DNA of 64,000 nucleotides from Hydrogenophilales bacterium (GCA_023258975.1 JAHFRD010000012.1:1-64000); one strand, 5' to 3'. Numbered from the stretch's first letter, positions 1 through 10,609 are shown. The notes: generated by a model from the sequence alone, not told the origin. Program-made: numbers and translations.

Positions 1-138
1 GCTATTCAATGCCGCTATTATCTCAGGACGCACCGCCATCTTCACCTATTGGGTGCGGAGAAATTCGCCCGCAGCCCGCGCCAGTGCTGGGATTCGGCGG
101 AAGGGGTCACGGATTCAGGGAAATGCGAGGCAATGCCC
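1..138. other. Left edge: no supported gene
   Basis: This stretch lies downstream of the NodI-like gene, where a nodJ-like permease gene would be expected on the minus strand. A minus-strand ATG at 39 opens 13 codons to the window edge (MAVRPEIIAALNS). That is too short to identify. It could be the start of a partner permease or a random frame. Confidence 0.3.
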
Positions 139-1081
<943 letters not shown>

Positions 1082-1085
<4 letters not shown>

Positions 1086-1684
1086 GGGCAAATAAGCGCC
1101 TCGACATGCTCCTGCAATTCGCGCAGCCGGCCATGAAAAAAGTGGCTGGCGCCGGTGATCTCGATCAGGGGGATGCCGTGCCGTTGCGCGTAATCCCGCG
1201 CGGCGGTGAAGGGAATCACTTCGTCCTCCGTGCCGTGGAGGATCGTGGTCGGAACGCCGGTCGCGGTGAATTCGTACATGGACACCGCCGGGCCGACCAT
1301 GATGAGTTGCCGGGTATGGAGTTCCCGTGCCACCCGGTGCTGCACGTAGGCGCCGAAGGAGAAGCCGAGCAATATCCAGCGTTGTTTTCCGTAATGCGCT
1401 TCGATGGCGGCGGCCAGGGCGAGCAGATCCTCGGTTTCGCCGATGCCGTGGTCGAACTGGCCGTCGCTGCCGCCGACGCCACGGAAGTTGGGCCGCACCG
1501 CCACCAGGCCACAGGCCAGCGCCGCGCGCGCCAGGGTCCAGGCGACCTTGTTGTCGAGGCTGCCACCTTTCAGCGGGTGCGGGTGGGCGATCAGCGCCAG
1601 CCCCTTCGGCGCGCCCTCCGGTTCCTCGATGACGGTTTCGATCGAGCCGACGGGAACCTTGATGCGCAGGCGGTGGCGTTTCAA
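1082..1684 (-). CDS. Alpha/beta hydrolase of the COG2945 type
   Basis: This is a 200-aa cytoplasmic alpha/beta-hydrolase with no signal peptide. Visible are HPHPLKGGS near residue 35 (oxyanion region), [10 protein letters not shown], the nucleophile elbow LGFSFGAYV (GFSFG, usually GxSxG), an acidic [10 protein letters not shown] and a late [10 protein letters not shown] that supplies the catalytic His. Size and motif order match the small COG2945 hydrolases found in many proteobacteria, whose substrate is not established. Its TGA overlaps the start of the NodI-like ATPase, so the two were probably co-translated. Confidence 0.8.
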
Positions 1685-1728
1685 CTAGGGTTCCACCTGT
1701 CCAGTCACGTCAGACGAACGAGCCGGCG

Positions 1729-1774
1729 AGCCCTGAAGGATACCGCCCCTTCGGGACATAACGCCGGCGCTACG
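1729..1774 (-). repeat. Dispersed composite repeat, copy 1
   Basis: Read on the minus strand this holds GTAGCGCCGGCG, then a TCCCGAAGGGgCGGTATCCTT core and CAGGGC. The same core recurs at 6344-6394 and 43328-43371 and in reduced form at 40630-40647. It lies in the gap between the hydrolase and ferredoxin genes. Confidence 0.7.
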
Positions 1775-1817
1775 GGTGGGGACGCCTCGGTGGCGGCGGC
1801 CAATGAATGATCCGGGC

Positions 1818-2138
1818 TCAAATCTTCAACCGTTCCACCACCTTGCCGTCGCGCAGGTGGGATTCGACGATTTCGTCGATGTCGGCCTGATCGACGTAGG
1901 TGTACCAGACCGCGTCCGGGTAGACGACGCAGACCGGGCCTTCTCCGCAGCGGTCGAAGCAGCCGGCGCGGTTGACCCGGCAGTTGCCGCCCTTGCCGTG
2001 CAGGCCAAGATTTTTCGCCTTTTTCTTGGCGTGCTCGAACATGGCTTCGGCGTCGTGGTCGGCGCAGCAGGCGGCGCCGTCGTCGCGCTGGTTGAGGCAG
2101 AAGAACAGGTGGTGTTTGAAGTGGCTCATGGTGTTCAT
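1818..2138 (-). CDS. Thioredoxin-like [2Fe-2S] ferredoxin
   Basis: This 106-aa protein resembles the small thioredoxin-fold [2Fe-2S] ferredoxins related to NuoE and Shethna-type proteins. It has HLFFCLNQRDDGAACC near the N-terminus and CRVNRAGCFDRCGEGP in the middle, a typical C-x-C ... C-x-x-x-C cluster arrangement, followed by VVYPDAVWYTYV. It probably carries electrons in the cytoplasm. The ATG at 2138 overlaps the TGA of the MazG-like gene (ATGA), so the two are translationally coupled. An internal ATG at 2129 (MSHF) is also possible. Confidence 0.85.
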   Translation of the reverse strand: MNTMSHFKHHLFFCLNQRDDGAACCADHDAEAMFEHAKKKAKNLGLHGKGGNCRVNRAGCFDRCGEGPVCVVYPDAVWYTYVDQADIDEIVESHLRDGKVVERLKI

Positions 2139-2491
2139 AACTCGTGAGATTTGGCGCAAGACCCTTTGGCCTTCTCCACCGGGTACTTGGCGGCGTTGAT
2201 CGCCAGTTTGTCCTCGGCGGCCTTGAGCAGGTCGATTTCCAGGCAGTTGGCGAGGCTGACCAGATAGATCAGCACGTCGGCCATTTCCTGGCGCACCGCT
2301 TCCTTCTTTACCGGCGGCAGGTTCAGGCTCTGCTCCGGGGTGAGCCACTGGAACGGTTCCAGCAACTCCGCCGCCTCGACGATGAGGGCGGCGGTGAGGT
2401 TTTTCGGGGTGTGATAGAGGTGCCAGTCGCGCTCGCGGCCGAACGCGCACACGCTCGCGGCCAATTGCTCAAGAGTGGTGATCGACATCAT
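2135..2491 (-). CDS. MazG-like nucleotide pyrophosphohydrolase
   Basis: About 118 aa, all-alpha MazG/dCTPase type. The metal-binding pattern is visible as EAAELLEPFQW (ExxE) followed by EMADVLIYLVSLANCL (ExxxD variant). Members hydrolyse NTPs or dNTPs to NMP and pyrophosphate as house-cleaning enzymes. Two adjacent ATGs (2491, 2488) could start it; the first overlaps the TGA of the CopD-like gene (TGATG). The last residues overlap the ferredoxin start, so all three genes form one compact operon. Confidence 0.85.
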   Translation of the reverse strand: MMSITTLEQLAASVCAFGRERDWHLYHTPKNLTAALIVEAAELLEPFQWLTPEQSLNLPPVKKEAVRQEMADVLIYLVSLANCLEIDLLKAAEDKLAINAAKYPVEKAKGSCAKSHEL

Positions 2492-2943
2492 CAACGCAAC
2501 ACGAACACCAGCACGATGTTGAGCAGGCCCAGCATCAGGTTGATGTGCACCAGCATCCGGATGCGGTTCAGGGCCGCGCCGGCGACAGGCCATTCGCCCG
2601 CCATGACGGCGCGTTTCAGGGCTGCGAAGGGCACGAAGTAGAGGTAGGCATAGAGCGCAGCCATGAGATAGCCGATGCCCAACATGACATGCACATGAAT
2701 GGGCACTCCAGCCATGCCGCCCATCTGCAGGATCATCGCCTGTCCGCTCAGGATCAACACGATCACCGATGCCCATACCCAGGGGAAGAAGCGGCCGAAT
2801 ACGCCGCGCCACAGCGCCAGGCGCAGGGGCGGTTCCAGCACGGCCACCGCAGTCGGGCGCAGGCAGTGATAGGCGAAGAACATCCCGCCCACCCAGATGA
2901 CGGCGGCGAGGACATGGAGAAGGATGAACAGGCTATGCAACAT
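2491..2943 (-). CDS. CopD-family integral membrane protein
   Basis: A 150-aa protein with four predicted TM helices: about 5-25 (FILLHVLAAVIWVGGMFFAY), 50-72, 82-104 and 128-148. The His in the first helix (LLHVLAAVIWVGG) and the conserved HVHVMLGIG and HINLMLG segments match the CopD superfamily, often linked to copper or haem membrane proteins. It heads the operon with the MazG-like and ferredoxin genes. The specific function is unknown. Confidence 0.75.
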   Translation of the reverse strand: MLHSLFILLHVLAAVIWVGGMFFAYHCLRPTAVAVLEPPLRLALWRGVFGRFFPWVWASVIVLILSGQAMILQMGGMAGVPIHVHVMLGIGYLMAALYAYLYFVPFAALKRAVMAGEWPVAGAALNRIRMLVHINLMLGLLNIVLVFVLR

Positions 2944-3102
2944 GAGGGTCTCCTGTGAGCGTGGCCGGCGGCCGCGACAGGGCGCCAGTTTACCTGTCCG
3001 CCGTGCCCGCGCCGGTCGGGCGCAGCGGCGATGTTTTTCTCAATAACGGCAAGGCCGCTGTTTATACTTACGCCGGTTTTTTTCCGGTCACCCTCCCCCT
3101 CC

Positions 3103-4473
3103 ATGAGCGCTCCCCTGAACGTCGTCATCCTCGCCGCCGGTAAAGGCACGCGGATGAAATCCGATCTGCCCAAGGTGCTGCATCCGTTGGCCGGCCGGCC
3201 GTTGTTGAATCATGTCCTGGCCGCCGCCGACATTCTGTCCCCGGAAAAGATCTGCGTGGTCTACGGTCACGGCGGCGAGGCCCTGCCCAAGGCCATCGCG
3301 CGCGACGAGTTGGCCTGGGCCAAGCAGGAGCCGCAACTGGGCACCGGCCACGCCGTGCAGCAGGCGGTGCCGTACCTCAATCCGGACGCGATCTGCCTGA
3401 TTCTTTATGGCGACGTGCCGCTCACCCGCCCGGAAACCCTCCAGGAAATGACCCTGATCGCACGCGAGGGGGCCATCGCCCTGCTCACCGTGCGCCTGGC
3501 CAATCCTTCCGGTTACGGCCGCATCGTGCGCAACGCGCGCGGTCAGGTGGAACGCATCGTCGAGCACAAGGACGCGACCCCCGAGGAACTGGCGATCGAC
3601 GAGGTGAACACCGGCATCCTCTGCCTGCCCGCCGGCAAGCTGGCCGGCTGGCTGGCGCGCCTGGGCAACGACAACGCCCAAGGCGAGTATTACCTGACCG
3701 ATGTGATCGGCATGGCCGCCGCCGAGGGCGAGCAGGTGATCCCCTGCCACCCCGCCGCCGAGTGGGAAGTGCTGGGCATCAACAGCCGCCAGCAACTGGC
3801 GGAACTGGAGCGCATGCACCAGCGCAACGTGGCGGAAGCCTTGATGGTGCAAGGCGTGACCCTGATCGACCCGGCGCGCCTCGACGTGCGCGGCACGCTG
3901 GAATGCGGTCGCGACGTGCTGATCGACGTCAACTGCGTGTTCGAGGGCGCCGTGGCGCTGGGCGATGGCGTCAAGATCGGCGCCAACTGCGTGCTGAAGA
4001 ACGTCAGCCTGGCGGCGGGTGTGGAGTTGCAACCGTTCTGTCATCTGGACGGCGCCAAGGTTGGGGCCGATGCGCGCATCGGCCCGTTCAGCCGCCTGCG
4101 CCCCGGCACGGAACTGGCCGAGGAAACCCACATCGGCAACTTCGTCGAGATCAAGAACAGCCAGGTCGGCTTCAATTCCAAGATCAACCACCTGTCCTAT
4201 GTCGGCGACGCCACGGTGGGGTGCCGCGTCAACATCGGCGCCGGCACCATCACCTGCAATTACGACGGCGCCAACAAACACCGCACGGTGATCGAGGACG
4301 ACGTCTTCGTCGGTTCCGACACGCAACTGGTGGCTCCGGTCACCGTCGGCCGCGGCGCCACCCTGGGCGCCGGCACCACATTGACCCGCGACGCGCCGGC
4401 CAGGCAACTCACCCTGTCGCGCGCCAAACAGATCACCCTTCCCGGCTGGATTCGGCCGGTCAAAAAGAAATAA
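3103..4473 (+). CDS. glmU: Bifunctional N-acetylglucosamine-1-phosphate uridyltransferase / glucosamine-1-phosphate acetyltransferase
   Basis: 456 aa, the same length as the E. coli enzyme. The N-terminal pyrophosphorylase domain starts with [19 protein letters not shown]; the C-terminal left-handed beta-helix contains many hexapeptide repeats ([25 protein letters not shown]) and the acetyltransferase site [10 protein letters not shown]. It makes UDP-GlcNAc for peptidoglycan and LPS. The ATG at 3103 gives the standard [10 protein letters not shown] start; upstream codons are not conserved. It lies 15 bp before glmS, so the two UDP-GlcNAc genes are probably one operon. Confidence 0.98.
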   Translation: MSAPLNVVILAAGKGTRMKSDLPKVLHPLAGRPLLNHVLAAADILSPEKICVVYGHGGEALPKAIARDELAWAKQEPQLGTGHAVQQAVPYLNPDAICLILYGDVPLTRPETLQEMTLIAREGAIALLTVRLANPSGYGRIVRNARGQVERIVEHKDATPEELAIDEVNTGILCLPAGKLAGWLARLGNDNAQGEYYLTDVIGMAAAEGEQVIPCHPAAEWEVLGINSRQQLAELERMHQRNVAEALMVQGVTLIDPARLDVRGTLECGRDVLIDVNCVFEGAVALGDGVKIGANCVLKNVSLAAGVELQPFCHLDGAKVGADARIGPFSRLRPGTELAEETHIGNFVEIKNSQVGFNSKINHLSYVGDATVGCRVNIGAGTITCNYDGANKHRTVIEDDVFVGSDTQLVAPVTVGRGATLGAGTTLTRDAPARQLTLSRAKQITLPGWIRPVKKK

Positions 4474-4488
4474 ACGGAGACTCAACTC

Positions 4489-6315
4489 ATGTGCGGCATC
4501 GTCGGCGCCATCGCCCAACGCAACGTCGTGCCCATCCTGCTGGAAGGGCTGCGGCGCCTGGAGTATCGCGGTTACGACTCGGCCGGCCTCGCCGTGCGCG
4601 GGCCGGACGGCGCCATGCGGCGCATCCGGTCGGTGGGCAAGGTGGTGAATCTCAGCGAGATGGAAAGCGCCAACCCGATTCCCGGCGACCTCGGCATCGC
4701 CCATACCCGCTGGGCCACCCACGGCATGCCGGCGGAGCGCAACGCGCACCCGCACATGAGCGGCGAGAAGGTTGCGGTGGTGCATAACGGCATCATCGAA
4801 AACCATGCCGAACTGCGCGTGGAATTGACGGCCAAGGGCTACCGCTTCACCTCGGAAACCGATACCGAGGTCATTGCCCACCTGCTCGCCCACCTGCTGG
4901 AGTCCGAACCCGATCTGCTCAAGGCCGTACAGGCAGCGGTCAAGCAATTGGTTGGCGCTTATGGTCTGGCCGTGGCCAGCCCGGACGACCCGGAGCGGCT
5001 CATCGTCGCCCGTTCCGGCAGCCCGCTGGTGATCGGCCTCGGCATCGGTGAAAACTTCATCGCCTCCGACGTGTTCGCGCTGTTGCCGGTGACGCAGCGT
5101 TTCATCTTCCTGGAAGAGGGCGACATCGCCGAAATCGGCCGCGGAGCCATTCGGATCTTCGATGTGGACGGCAACCCGGTGGAACGCCCGGAACGCCTGT
5201 CGCAGCTATCCGCCTCCACCACCGACAAGGGCCCCTACGCCCACTACATGCTCAAGGAAATCTTCGAGCAACCCTCGGTGATCGCGGAAACCCTGGAAGG
5301 CCGCATCCACAAGGGCCGTCTGCTGGAAGATAGTTTCGGCCACAAGGCGCAGGAACTGTTCGACCAGGCCAAGGGTGTGCACATCATCGCCTGCGGCACC
5401 AGTTATCACGCCGGCATGGTGGCCAAATACTGGCTGGAAGAGGCCGGCGTGCCCTGCCATGTCGAGGTTGCCAGCGAATACCGCTATCGCAAGGTGGTGG
5501 TGCCGGATGGCACCCTGTTCCTGTCCATCTCGCAATCGGGCGAGACCGCCGACACCCTGGCCGCCCTGCGTTTCGCCAGGAAGGCCGGCTACATCGGCTC
5601 GCTCACCATCTGTAACGTGCCGGAATCCTCGCTGACACGCGAATCCGACGTCGCCCTGATGACCCGCGCCGGCCCCGAGATCGGCGTCGCCTCGACCAAG
5701 GCCTTCACCACCCAGCTCACCGCCTTGCGCCTGCTCACCCTGGCCCTGGCGCGGCGGCGTGGCATGACGGCGGAACAGGAAGCGCTGCTGGTGGACGAAT
5801 TGCAGGCGCTGCCGCGCCAGGTGGAAGTGGTGCTGGCCCTGTCCGACGCCATCAAGGACATGGCCGCCTCCTTCTCCGACAAGAAGGACGCCCTGTTCCT
5901 GGGGCGCGGCCCGTTCTATCCGGTGGCCCTGGAAGGCGCGTTGAAACTCAAGGAAATCTCCTACATCCACGCCGAGGCCTATCCCGCCGGTGAACTCAAA
6001 CACGGCCCCCTCGCCTTGGTCGATGCCGACATGCCAGTGGTCTGCGCCCTGCCCGACGACCCGCTGCTCGACAAGGTGCTGTCCAACCTGCAGGAAGTGC
6101 GCGCGCGCGGCGGCGAACTGTTCCTGTTCTCCGACCACAAGGTGAAGATCGAACTGGATCATTACCAAAACCTCACCCTGGCCGACATCTACCCCGGCAC
6201 CGCGCCCATCGTCTACAGCATCCCGCTGCAACTGCTGGCCTATCACGTGGCGGTGCTCAAGGGCACCGACGTCGATCAGCCGCGCAATCTGGCCAAGTCG
6301 GTCACGGTCGAATGA
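4489..6315 (+). CDS. glmS: Glutamine-fructose-6-phosphate aminotransferase (isomerising)
   Basis: 608 aa. It starts [10 protein letters not shown], exposing the catalytic Cys2 of the class II glutaminase. The glutaminase domain fills the first ~240 residues ([16 protein letters not shown]). Two SIS domains follow, with [19 protein letters not shown] and [15 protein letters not shown], and the ending is LAKSVTVE. It converts Fru-6-P and Gln to GlcN-6-P, feeding glmU just upstream. No glmS ribozyme-like leader is possible in the 15-bp gap. Confidence 0.98.
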   Translation: MCGIVGAIAQRNVVPILLEGLRRLEYRGYDSAGLAVRGPDGAMRRIRSVGKVVNLSEMESANPIPGDLGIAHTRWATHGMPAERNAHPHMSGEKVAVVHNGIIENHAELRVELTAKGYRFTSETDTEVIAHLLAHLLESEPDLLKAVQAAVKQLVGAYGLAVASPDDPERLIVARSGSPLVIGLGIGENFIASDVFALLPVTQRFIFLEEGDIAEIGRGAIRIFDVDGNPVERPERLSQLSASTTDKGPYAHYMLKEIFEQPSVIAETLEGRIHKGRLLEDSFGHKAQELFDQAKGVHIIACGTSYHAGMVAKYWLEEAGVPCHVEVASEYRYRKVVVPDGTLFLSISQSGETADTLAALRFARKAGYIGSLTICNVPESSLTRESDVALMTRAGPEIGVASTKAFTTQLTALRLLTLALARRRGMTAEQEALLVDELQALPRQVEVVLALSDAIKDMAASFSDKKDALFLGRGPFYPVALEGALKLKEISYIHAEAYPAGELKHGPLALVDADMPVVCALPDDPLLDKVLSNLQEVRARGGELFLFSDHKVKIELDHYQNLTLADIYPGTAPIVYSIPLQLLAYHVAVLKGTDVDQPRNLAKSVTVE

Positions 6316-6343
6316 CGCTCCCCGAAACATTGCCGCCTCACTT

Positions 6344-6394
6344 GTAGCGCCGGCTTCGTGTTCCGAAGGGACGGTATCCTTTAGGGCCAGCCGG
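6344..6394 (+). repeat. Dispersed composite repeat, copy 2
   Basis: The sequence runs GTAGCGCCGGC, then TTCCGAAGGGACGGTATCCTT, then TAGGGCCAGCCGG. This is the best-preserved copy of the family and lies between glmS and the parA-like gene. The ends (GCCGGC ... GCCGGC) can pair. Confidence 0.7.
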
Positions 6395-6463
6395 CCCAGC
6401 TGGGGCACGAAGTGCTTGTATTGAATCAATGGGTTACGGGATGTTTCTTGTGAGGAGTTCTGA

Positions 6464-7228
6464 ATGGCGGTGATCGCGGTTTTCAACCAGAAGGGCGGGG
6501 TCGGCAAGACCACCAGCACGCTCAACGTCGCCGCCTCCCTGGCGCTGCTGGAACGCAAGCCGCTGGTCATCGACCTCGACCCGCAGGCGCATGTGACCCT
6601 GGCGCTGGGCGTGAAACATCTGCCCGGCAATGCCGGCGCCGCCGCCTTCTTTCGCGAACAGACCCCGCTCGACCGCCTCACCCGCCGCCTCGGCAACGGC
6701 CTGCGCCTGATTCCCGGCCACGCCGACCTGTCCAAGGTCGATGCCTTGCTCGCCTCCGCGCCCGGCGTCGCCGGCACCCTGAAAAAGGGGCTGGACGCCG
6801 CCCTGGCCTGGGATGACTCACCCATCCTGATCGACTGCGCGCCGGCCCTGGGCGTGCTCTCGCTCAACGCCCTGTGCGCGGCGGATCGCGTATTGATCCC
6901 GGTCACCGCCGACTTCCTCGCCATCCAGGGTTTGAACCGACTCGACCTGGCGCTGGGCGTGCTGGAAAACGCCCTCAAGCGGCGCATCGAGCGGCGCGTG
7001 GTGCTGACCCGTTTCGACGAAGGCCGCGCGCTCTGCCGCGAATCGCTGGCGACCCTGAAAAGCCGGTATGGCGATTCGCTGTGCGAAACGAAAATTTGCG
7101 ATGACCCTGCCCTGTCCGAGAGTCCCGCGCATGGCATGGACATCTTCGCCTACGCCGCAGACTGCCCCGGCGCGCACGACTATCGGCTGCTGACGATGGA
7201 GCTGCTGTCGAAGGGCTTCTTCCAGTAG
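6464..7228 (+). CDS. Orphan ParA/MinD-like ATPase
   Basis: 254-aa deviant Walker ATPase. KGGVGKTTSTLN near residue 10 is the signature P-loop with the extra Lys; LVIDLDPQAHVTLAL is A', and LIDCAPALGVLSLNAL is Walker B. Such proteins segregate plasmids, chromosomes or large cytoplasmic assemblies by cycling on the nucleoid or membrane. No ParB or centromere-like partner lies beside it, and it is not in the chromosomal parAB-rsmG setting, so it is an orphan, perhaps positioning another cargo. The start follows a GAGGAG ribosome-binding site. Confidence 0.85.
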   Translation: MAVIAVFNQKGGVGKTTSTLNVAASLALLERKPLVIDLDPQAHVTLALGVKHLPGNAGAAAFFREQTPLDRLTRRLGNGLRLIPGHADLSKVDALLASAPGVAGTLKKGLDAALAWDDSPILIDCAPALGVLSLNALCAADRVLIPVTADFLAIQGLNRLDLALGVLENALKRRIERRVVLTRFDEGRALCRESLATLKSRYGDSLCETKICDDPALSESPAHGMDIFAYAADCPGAHDYRLLTMELLSKGFFQ

Positions 7229-7289
7229 GAAGGCTCCGCTTGCGGGCCGAATCACCCGGTAGGGCGCAAGGCCCCCGCCCAAGCGAGCG

Positions 7290-8125
7290 TTTCCCCCAAG
7301 GCTCCCGGCTTCGGCGACCGTCGCAAGGCGATGCTGGAAGACATGGCCATCCTCACCGGCGGCACCGTGATCGCCGAGGAAGTCGGCCTGTCCCTGGAAA
7401 AAGCCACCCTGGAAGACCTGGGCCGCGCCAAGCGCATCGAAGTGGGCAAGGAAAACACCACGGTCATCGACGGCGCCGGCGCTGCGGACGACATCAAGAA
7501 CCGCATCGTTCAGATCAACAAGCAGGTCGAGGAAACCACCTCCGACTACGACAAGGAAAAGCTGCAAGAGCGCAAGGCCAAACTGGCCGGCGGTGTTGCC
7601 GTGATCAAGGTCGGCGCCGCGACCGAAGTCGAAATGAAAGAAAAGAAGGCTCGCGTCGAAGACGCACTGCACGCCACCCGCGCCGCCGTTGAAGAAGGCA
7701 TCGTGGCCGGCGGCGGCGTCGCCCTGCTGCGCGCCCGTTCCGTCATCACCGAACTGAAAGGCGCCAACCACGACCAGGACGCCGGCATCAAGATCGTCCT
7801 GCGTGCCATCGAAGAGCCCCTCCGCCAGATCGTCAACAACTGTGGCGAAGAGTCTTCCGTGGTGGTCAACAAGGTGCTCGAAGGCAAGGGCAACTTCGGC
7901 TACAACGCCGCCATCGGCGAGTACGGCGACATGATGGAAATGGGCGTCCTCGACCCCACCAAAGTGACCCGTATCGCCCTGCAAAACGCCGCTTCCGTGG
8001 CTTCCCTGATGCTGACCACCGATTGCATGGTGGCCGACCTTCCGGAAGACAAGAAAGGCGGCGGCGCCCCCGACATGGGCATGGGCGGCGGCGGCATGGG
8101 TGGCATGGGCGGCATGGACTTCTGA
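7290..8125 (+). pseudogene. groL: 3' half of a GroEL chaperonin gene (5' half missing)
   Basis: Recognisable GroEL begins abruptly at [18 protein letters not shown], near residue 280 of a normal ~545-aa chaperonin, and continues to the GGM-rich tail ending GGMGGMDF. The apical-domain second half, second intermediate segment ([12 protein letters not shown] type: [12 protein letters not shown]) and equatorial C-terminus are well preserved without stops. The ATP-binding N-terminal equatorial domain (DGTTT) is absent, so it cannot make a working chaperonin. An internal ATG at 7331 could start a 264-aa fragment. There is no groES upstream; the parA-like gene ends about 60 bp before the junction. 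Good codon preservation suggests a recent partial duplication, a rearrangement or an assembly join. Confidence 0.85.
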
Positions 8126-8145
8126 GTCTCGCTGTTCGGCTCCAG

Positions 8146-8163
8146 ACCAGGCTTCGGCCTGGT
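8146..8163 (+). terminator. UUCG hairpin after the groEL fragment
   Basis: Perfect 7-bp stem ACCAGGC/GCCTGGT closed by a TTCG tetraloop and followed by a short T run. It is the first of two tandem hairpins downstream of the groEL stop. Confidence 0.55.
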
Positions 8164-8176
8164 TTGCCGTAGCAAA

Positions 8177-8203
8177 CGAAACCCCGCATCACGCGGGGTT
8201 TCG
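8177..8203 (+). terminator. Rho-independent terminator of the groEL fragment
   Basis: Perfect 11-bp inverted repeat CGAAACCCCGC / GCGGGGTTTCG with a 5-nt loop, the usual style of a chaperonin operon terminator. The groEL 3' end was kept together with its native terminator. Confidence 0.75.
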
Positions 8204-8207
8204 CATT

Positions 8208-8252
8208 TGTAGCGCGGGCGTCTCGCCGGCTGTTTCTAGACGACGACGCTAC
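8208..8252. repeat. TGTAGCG...CGCTACA inverted repeat
   Basis: The segment is bounded by TTGTAGCGCGGGCG and GACGACGCTACAA. It shares the TGTAGCG(C) edges with the other dispersed elements but lacks the GGACGGTATCC core. It may be a reduced member of the same family. Confidence 0.4.
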
Positions 8253-8346
8253 AATCACCGTCCATCGCGGACACCCCCAAGGATCGACCAGTCTTTAACT
8301 CGGCACAGGCGTACTTCGAGGCATCAACAAGCCGTAAGTGGATGAT

Positions 8347-8763
8347 TTATCTTTCGCTTCCCGGTACTGGCAAGGCATTTGCCTTTGCAAAAGTCAGGAT
8401 GACTTCACGCAGCACCTTCCTTTGCGGTGAAGGCAGAGCCAGGAATGCCTCAAATACCTCGCGTTCCTGATAGCCGATGGCCTCTCCCCAGTGTTTCCGC
8501 GCTGACTGTATGGAGAGAACCGTTTTCTCACCAAACCGCAGGATCTGAGGTTCGACGTTCAACCATTCCGCCAGCACCTGCAATTTGTCTTGCGAGGGAA
8601 CCACCACTACGCGCCGCTGATCGCCTTCCGCGACTGGCTCAAAGAGATACGCAACGACCCCGCCCTGCGCATGGGGCAACGGCGCAATGGCCGCATTACC
8701 GTAATCAACGACAATTTGGTGCCTGGCCGTTTTCCAGGCAGGACAGACCTGAAAGCGAGGCAC
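8347..8763 (-). CDS. Hypothetical protein (138 aa)
   Basis: I do not recognise a family. The sequence is soluble with no signal peptide or TM segment: a beta-rich N-terminal half (HQIVVDYGNAAIAPLP, VAYLFEPVAEGDQRRVVVVP) and a helical C-terminal half (FEAFLALPSPQRKVLREVILTFAKANAL). It is divergent from the HNH nuclease gene, whose ATG lies only 4 bp away, so the two start codons share a tiny promoter region. Position suggests it belongs to the accessory island; this is inference only. Confidence 0.5.
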   Translation of the reverse strand: MPRFQVCPAWKTARHQIVVDYGNAAIAPLPHAQGGVVAYLFEPVAEGDQRRVVVVPSQDKLQVLAEWLNVEPQILRFGEKTVLSIQSARKHWGEAIGYQEREVFEAFLALPSPQRKVLREVILTFAKANALPVPGSER

Positions 8764-8767
8764 TTGG

Positions 8768-9706
8768 ATGCTGAATTACTGGCTTCAGAAACTTCAAAGC
8801 CTGCGCGTTGATCGCGCATCGAAAACGCCAGCACCCCACAAGCCACTGCTGGTTCTCGCCATCCTTGACTTCATCGAAACCGGTGAAATTGCCACTCCGC
8901 AGTTAAAACTAACTCCAGAATTGGCTTTTCGTTTTCTTGGCTACTGGGAAATAGTTGGTGCTCGAGGCCGTTCGGTTGGCCGTGTTGAATTACCATTCTT
9001 TTATTTAAAAAGTGATGGCATTTTACGGCATGTTGCCCATGAATGATTGAGTGCGGCTCTCACAAGCATTCGACCAACCTCAGTCGAGCTTTTGAACCGA
9101 GTAGTCAGCCACGCAGAATTGCCTGAAGAATTGTTTACCCTGATGTCGGATCGGTTAAGCAGAGATTTAATGCGACGAGCACTAATAGGTGGGGATTGGT
9201 TCTTACCCGAAGAGCGGGTAAAACTGAACGCCATCCTGGGAATAGAAAGCAATCCTTCAAGGCAGGCTGCAGAATCAATATCTTATTTGGAACTCGAGGA
9301 AGTGCATCAGGGAAGAGATATTCGCTTCCGGCTCCAGATTGTTCCAATGTATGGATACTCATGCTTGCTCTGTGGGGTAAAGATGCTGCTGCCATCAGGC
9401 ATCACCCTGGTCGAAGCCGCACACATTCATCAGTTTGCCAAGAGCAGGAATGACGACATTGTCAATGGAATGGCGCTTTGCCGAAACCACCACTGGGCAT
9501 TCGATCAAGGCTTGTGGACATTGGGAACCGACTTTGAGGTTATTGTGGCCGCAGATGCATTCACCGAGGAAGCACCGAATCAACTATCTTTGAGAGCATA
9601 TCAAGAGTGCCGTGTTGATTTGTCTCGCCTGGCCGTCGAGCACCATCCGAGTCAGAAGCATCTCGATTGGCATCGCAAACACAAATTCCGGAGGGGTGTC
9701 CAATAA
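8768..9706 (+). pseudogene. SBD-HNH type restriction endonuclease (phosphorothioate-dependent type), split by an in-frame stop
   Basis: The codons run in one frame from the ATG at 8768 to the TAA at 9704, interrupted only by a TGA at 9044-9046. The first 92 codons (LRVDRASKTPAPHKPLLVLAI) match the N-terminal region of small proteins that pair a sulfur-binding domain with HNH. The C-terminal part holds an HNH module: CLLCG, LVEAAHIHQF, NGMALCRNHHWAFDQG. Total length (~312 codons) fits that family, known for cutting phosphorothioated DNA. The SBD assignment rests on overall resemblance; the HNH is clear. TGA is directly followed by TTG, so two separate peptides are conceivable but a nonsense mutation is simpler. 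AT content is higher than in neighbours, hinting at transfer. A dnd remnant lies immediately downstream. Confidence 0.7.
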
Positions 9707-9733
9707 ATACTTCGAGTTTCCGCTGCATAATAA

Positions 9734-10609
9734 GTGCATGAATTTGAGCGGCGCAAGCTCGTGGATATGCAGAGGAATATCGGTTTGTCGGCGGACATGC
9801 TGCGTCAGGCGCAAGAGGTGCTGCGCAAGGCGGAACAGGACAAATGGCGATTGCAACAGGAGTTGATCCGGCTGCAAGGAGTGGATGGGCAAGACAAGGC
9901 GGCGGAAATTGAGCGGCTCAAGAACGAACTCACGACCGCCCAGCAGTCGTTGGGCGAACTCGAACGGGAAATGGGGGCGAAGGAAAATGTGCATAAAGCC
10001 CTGCGTTCCGAAGTAGATACCCTGACCGCCACCTACGAGCGCGAGCGGAAGAAGCTGATCGAGGGGCACCCGGAGCGTATTGCCGCCCGCGAGGCCGAGC
10101 GGGTGGTGGATATGATCGATGAGCTGTTGCCCGCGTTGTTCGAGATCAAGCTGAATGCCCTTTCGGAAGCGGTGACCCGAACTTTCCGCAGCTTGCACAG
10201 CAAGGATCAGGTGCATCGCATCCAGATCGAGGCAACCGGGCAAGCCCGCCTTCTCAGCGTGGAAGGGACGGAAATCACCCTGCCCAAGTCGCATGGCGAA
10301 TCCAAGTTGTTCGTTCTCGCCCTGGTCAGTGCCCTGGCCGAAGTCACCGGGTACCGCGTTCCGCTGGTTGTCGATACCCCGTTGACCAGTTTGTCCGCCG
10401 AGCATTGCCGCAATTTGCTCGACCGCTGGGCGGGCGACAAAGAGAGGCAGGTAATTCTGTTGGCCCAGGATAAGGAAATTGGCGTGGACGATTACCGGCG
10501 CCTTGAGCCGGCTATCGCCAAGACCTATTTGCTGAAGCATCGGCAGATGGGCCACGGCGTGGGGCAGACCGAAGCCGTCGCGGACACATTTTTCGGGGAG
10601 AACGCGTGA
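9734..10609 (+). pseudogene. dndD: 3' fragment of a DndD-like SMC ATPase gene
   Basis: 291 codons from a GTG at 9734. Residues ~1-115 are coiled coil (RQAQEVLRKAEQDKWRLQQE). Then comes the C-terminal ATPase lobe with a degenerate signature KSHGESKLFVLAL (~185-197) and Walker B/D-loop VVDTPLTSLSAEH (~212-224). The N-terminal lobe with Walker A, and about half of a normal ~650-aa DndD, are missing; in-frame TAA TAA codons sit just before the GTG. DndD is the SMC-like ATPase of DNA phosphorothioation. The dndE-like gene overlaps its end (ATG at 10609), supporting the identification over other SMC proteins. Without Walker A it should be inactive. Confidence 0.7.

Noticed and set aside
4474..4488. 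glmS ribozyme/riboswitch
   Set aside because: Only 15 bp separate glmU and glmS, too short for the ribozyme.
3088..4947. 619-codon minus-strand frame over glmU/glmS
   Set aside because: Shadow of glmU and glmS; no motif of its own.
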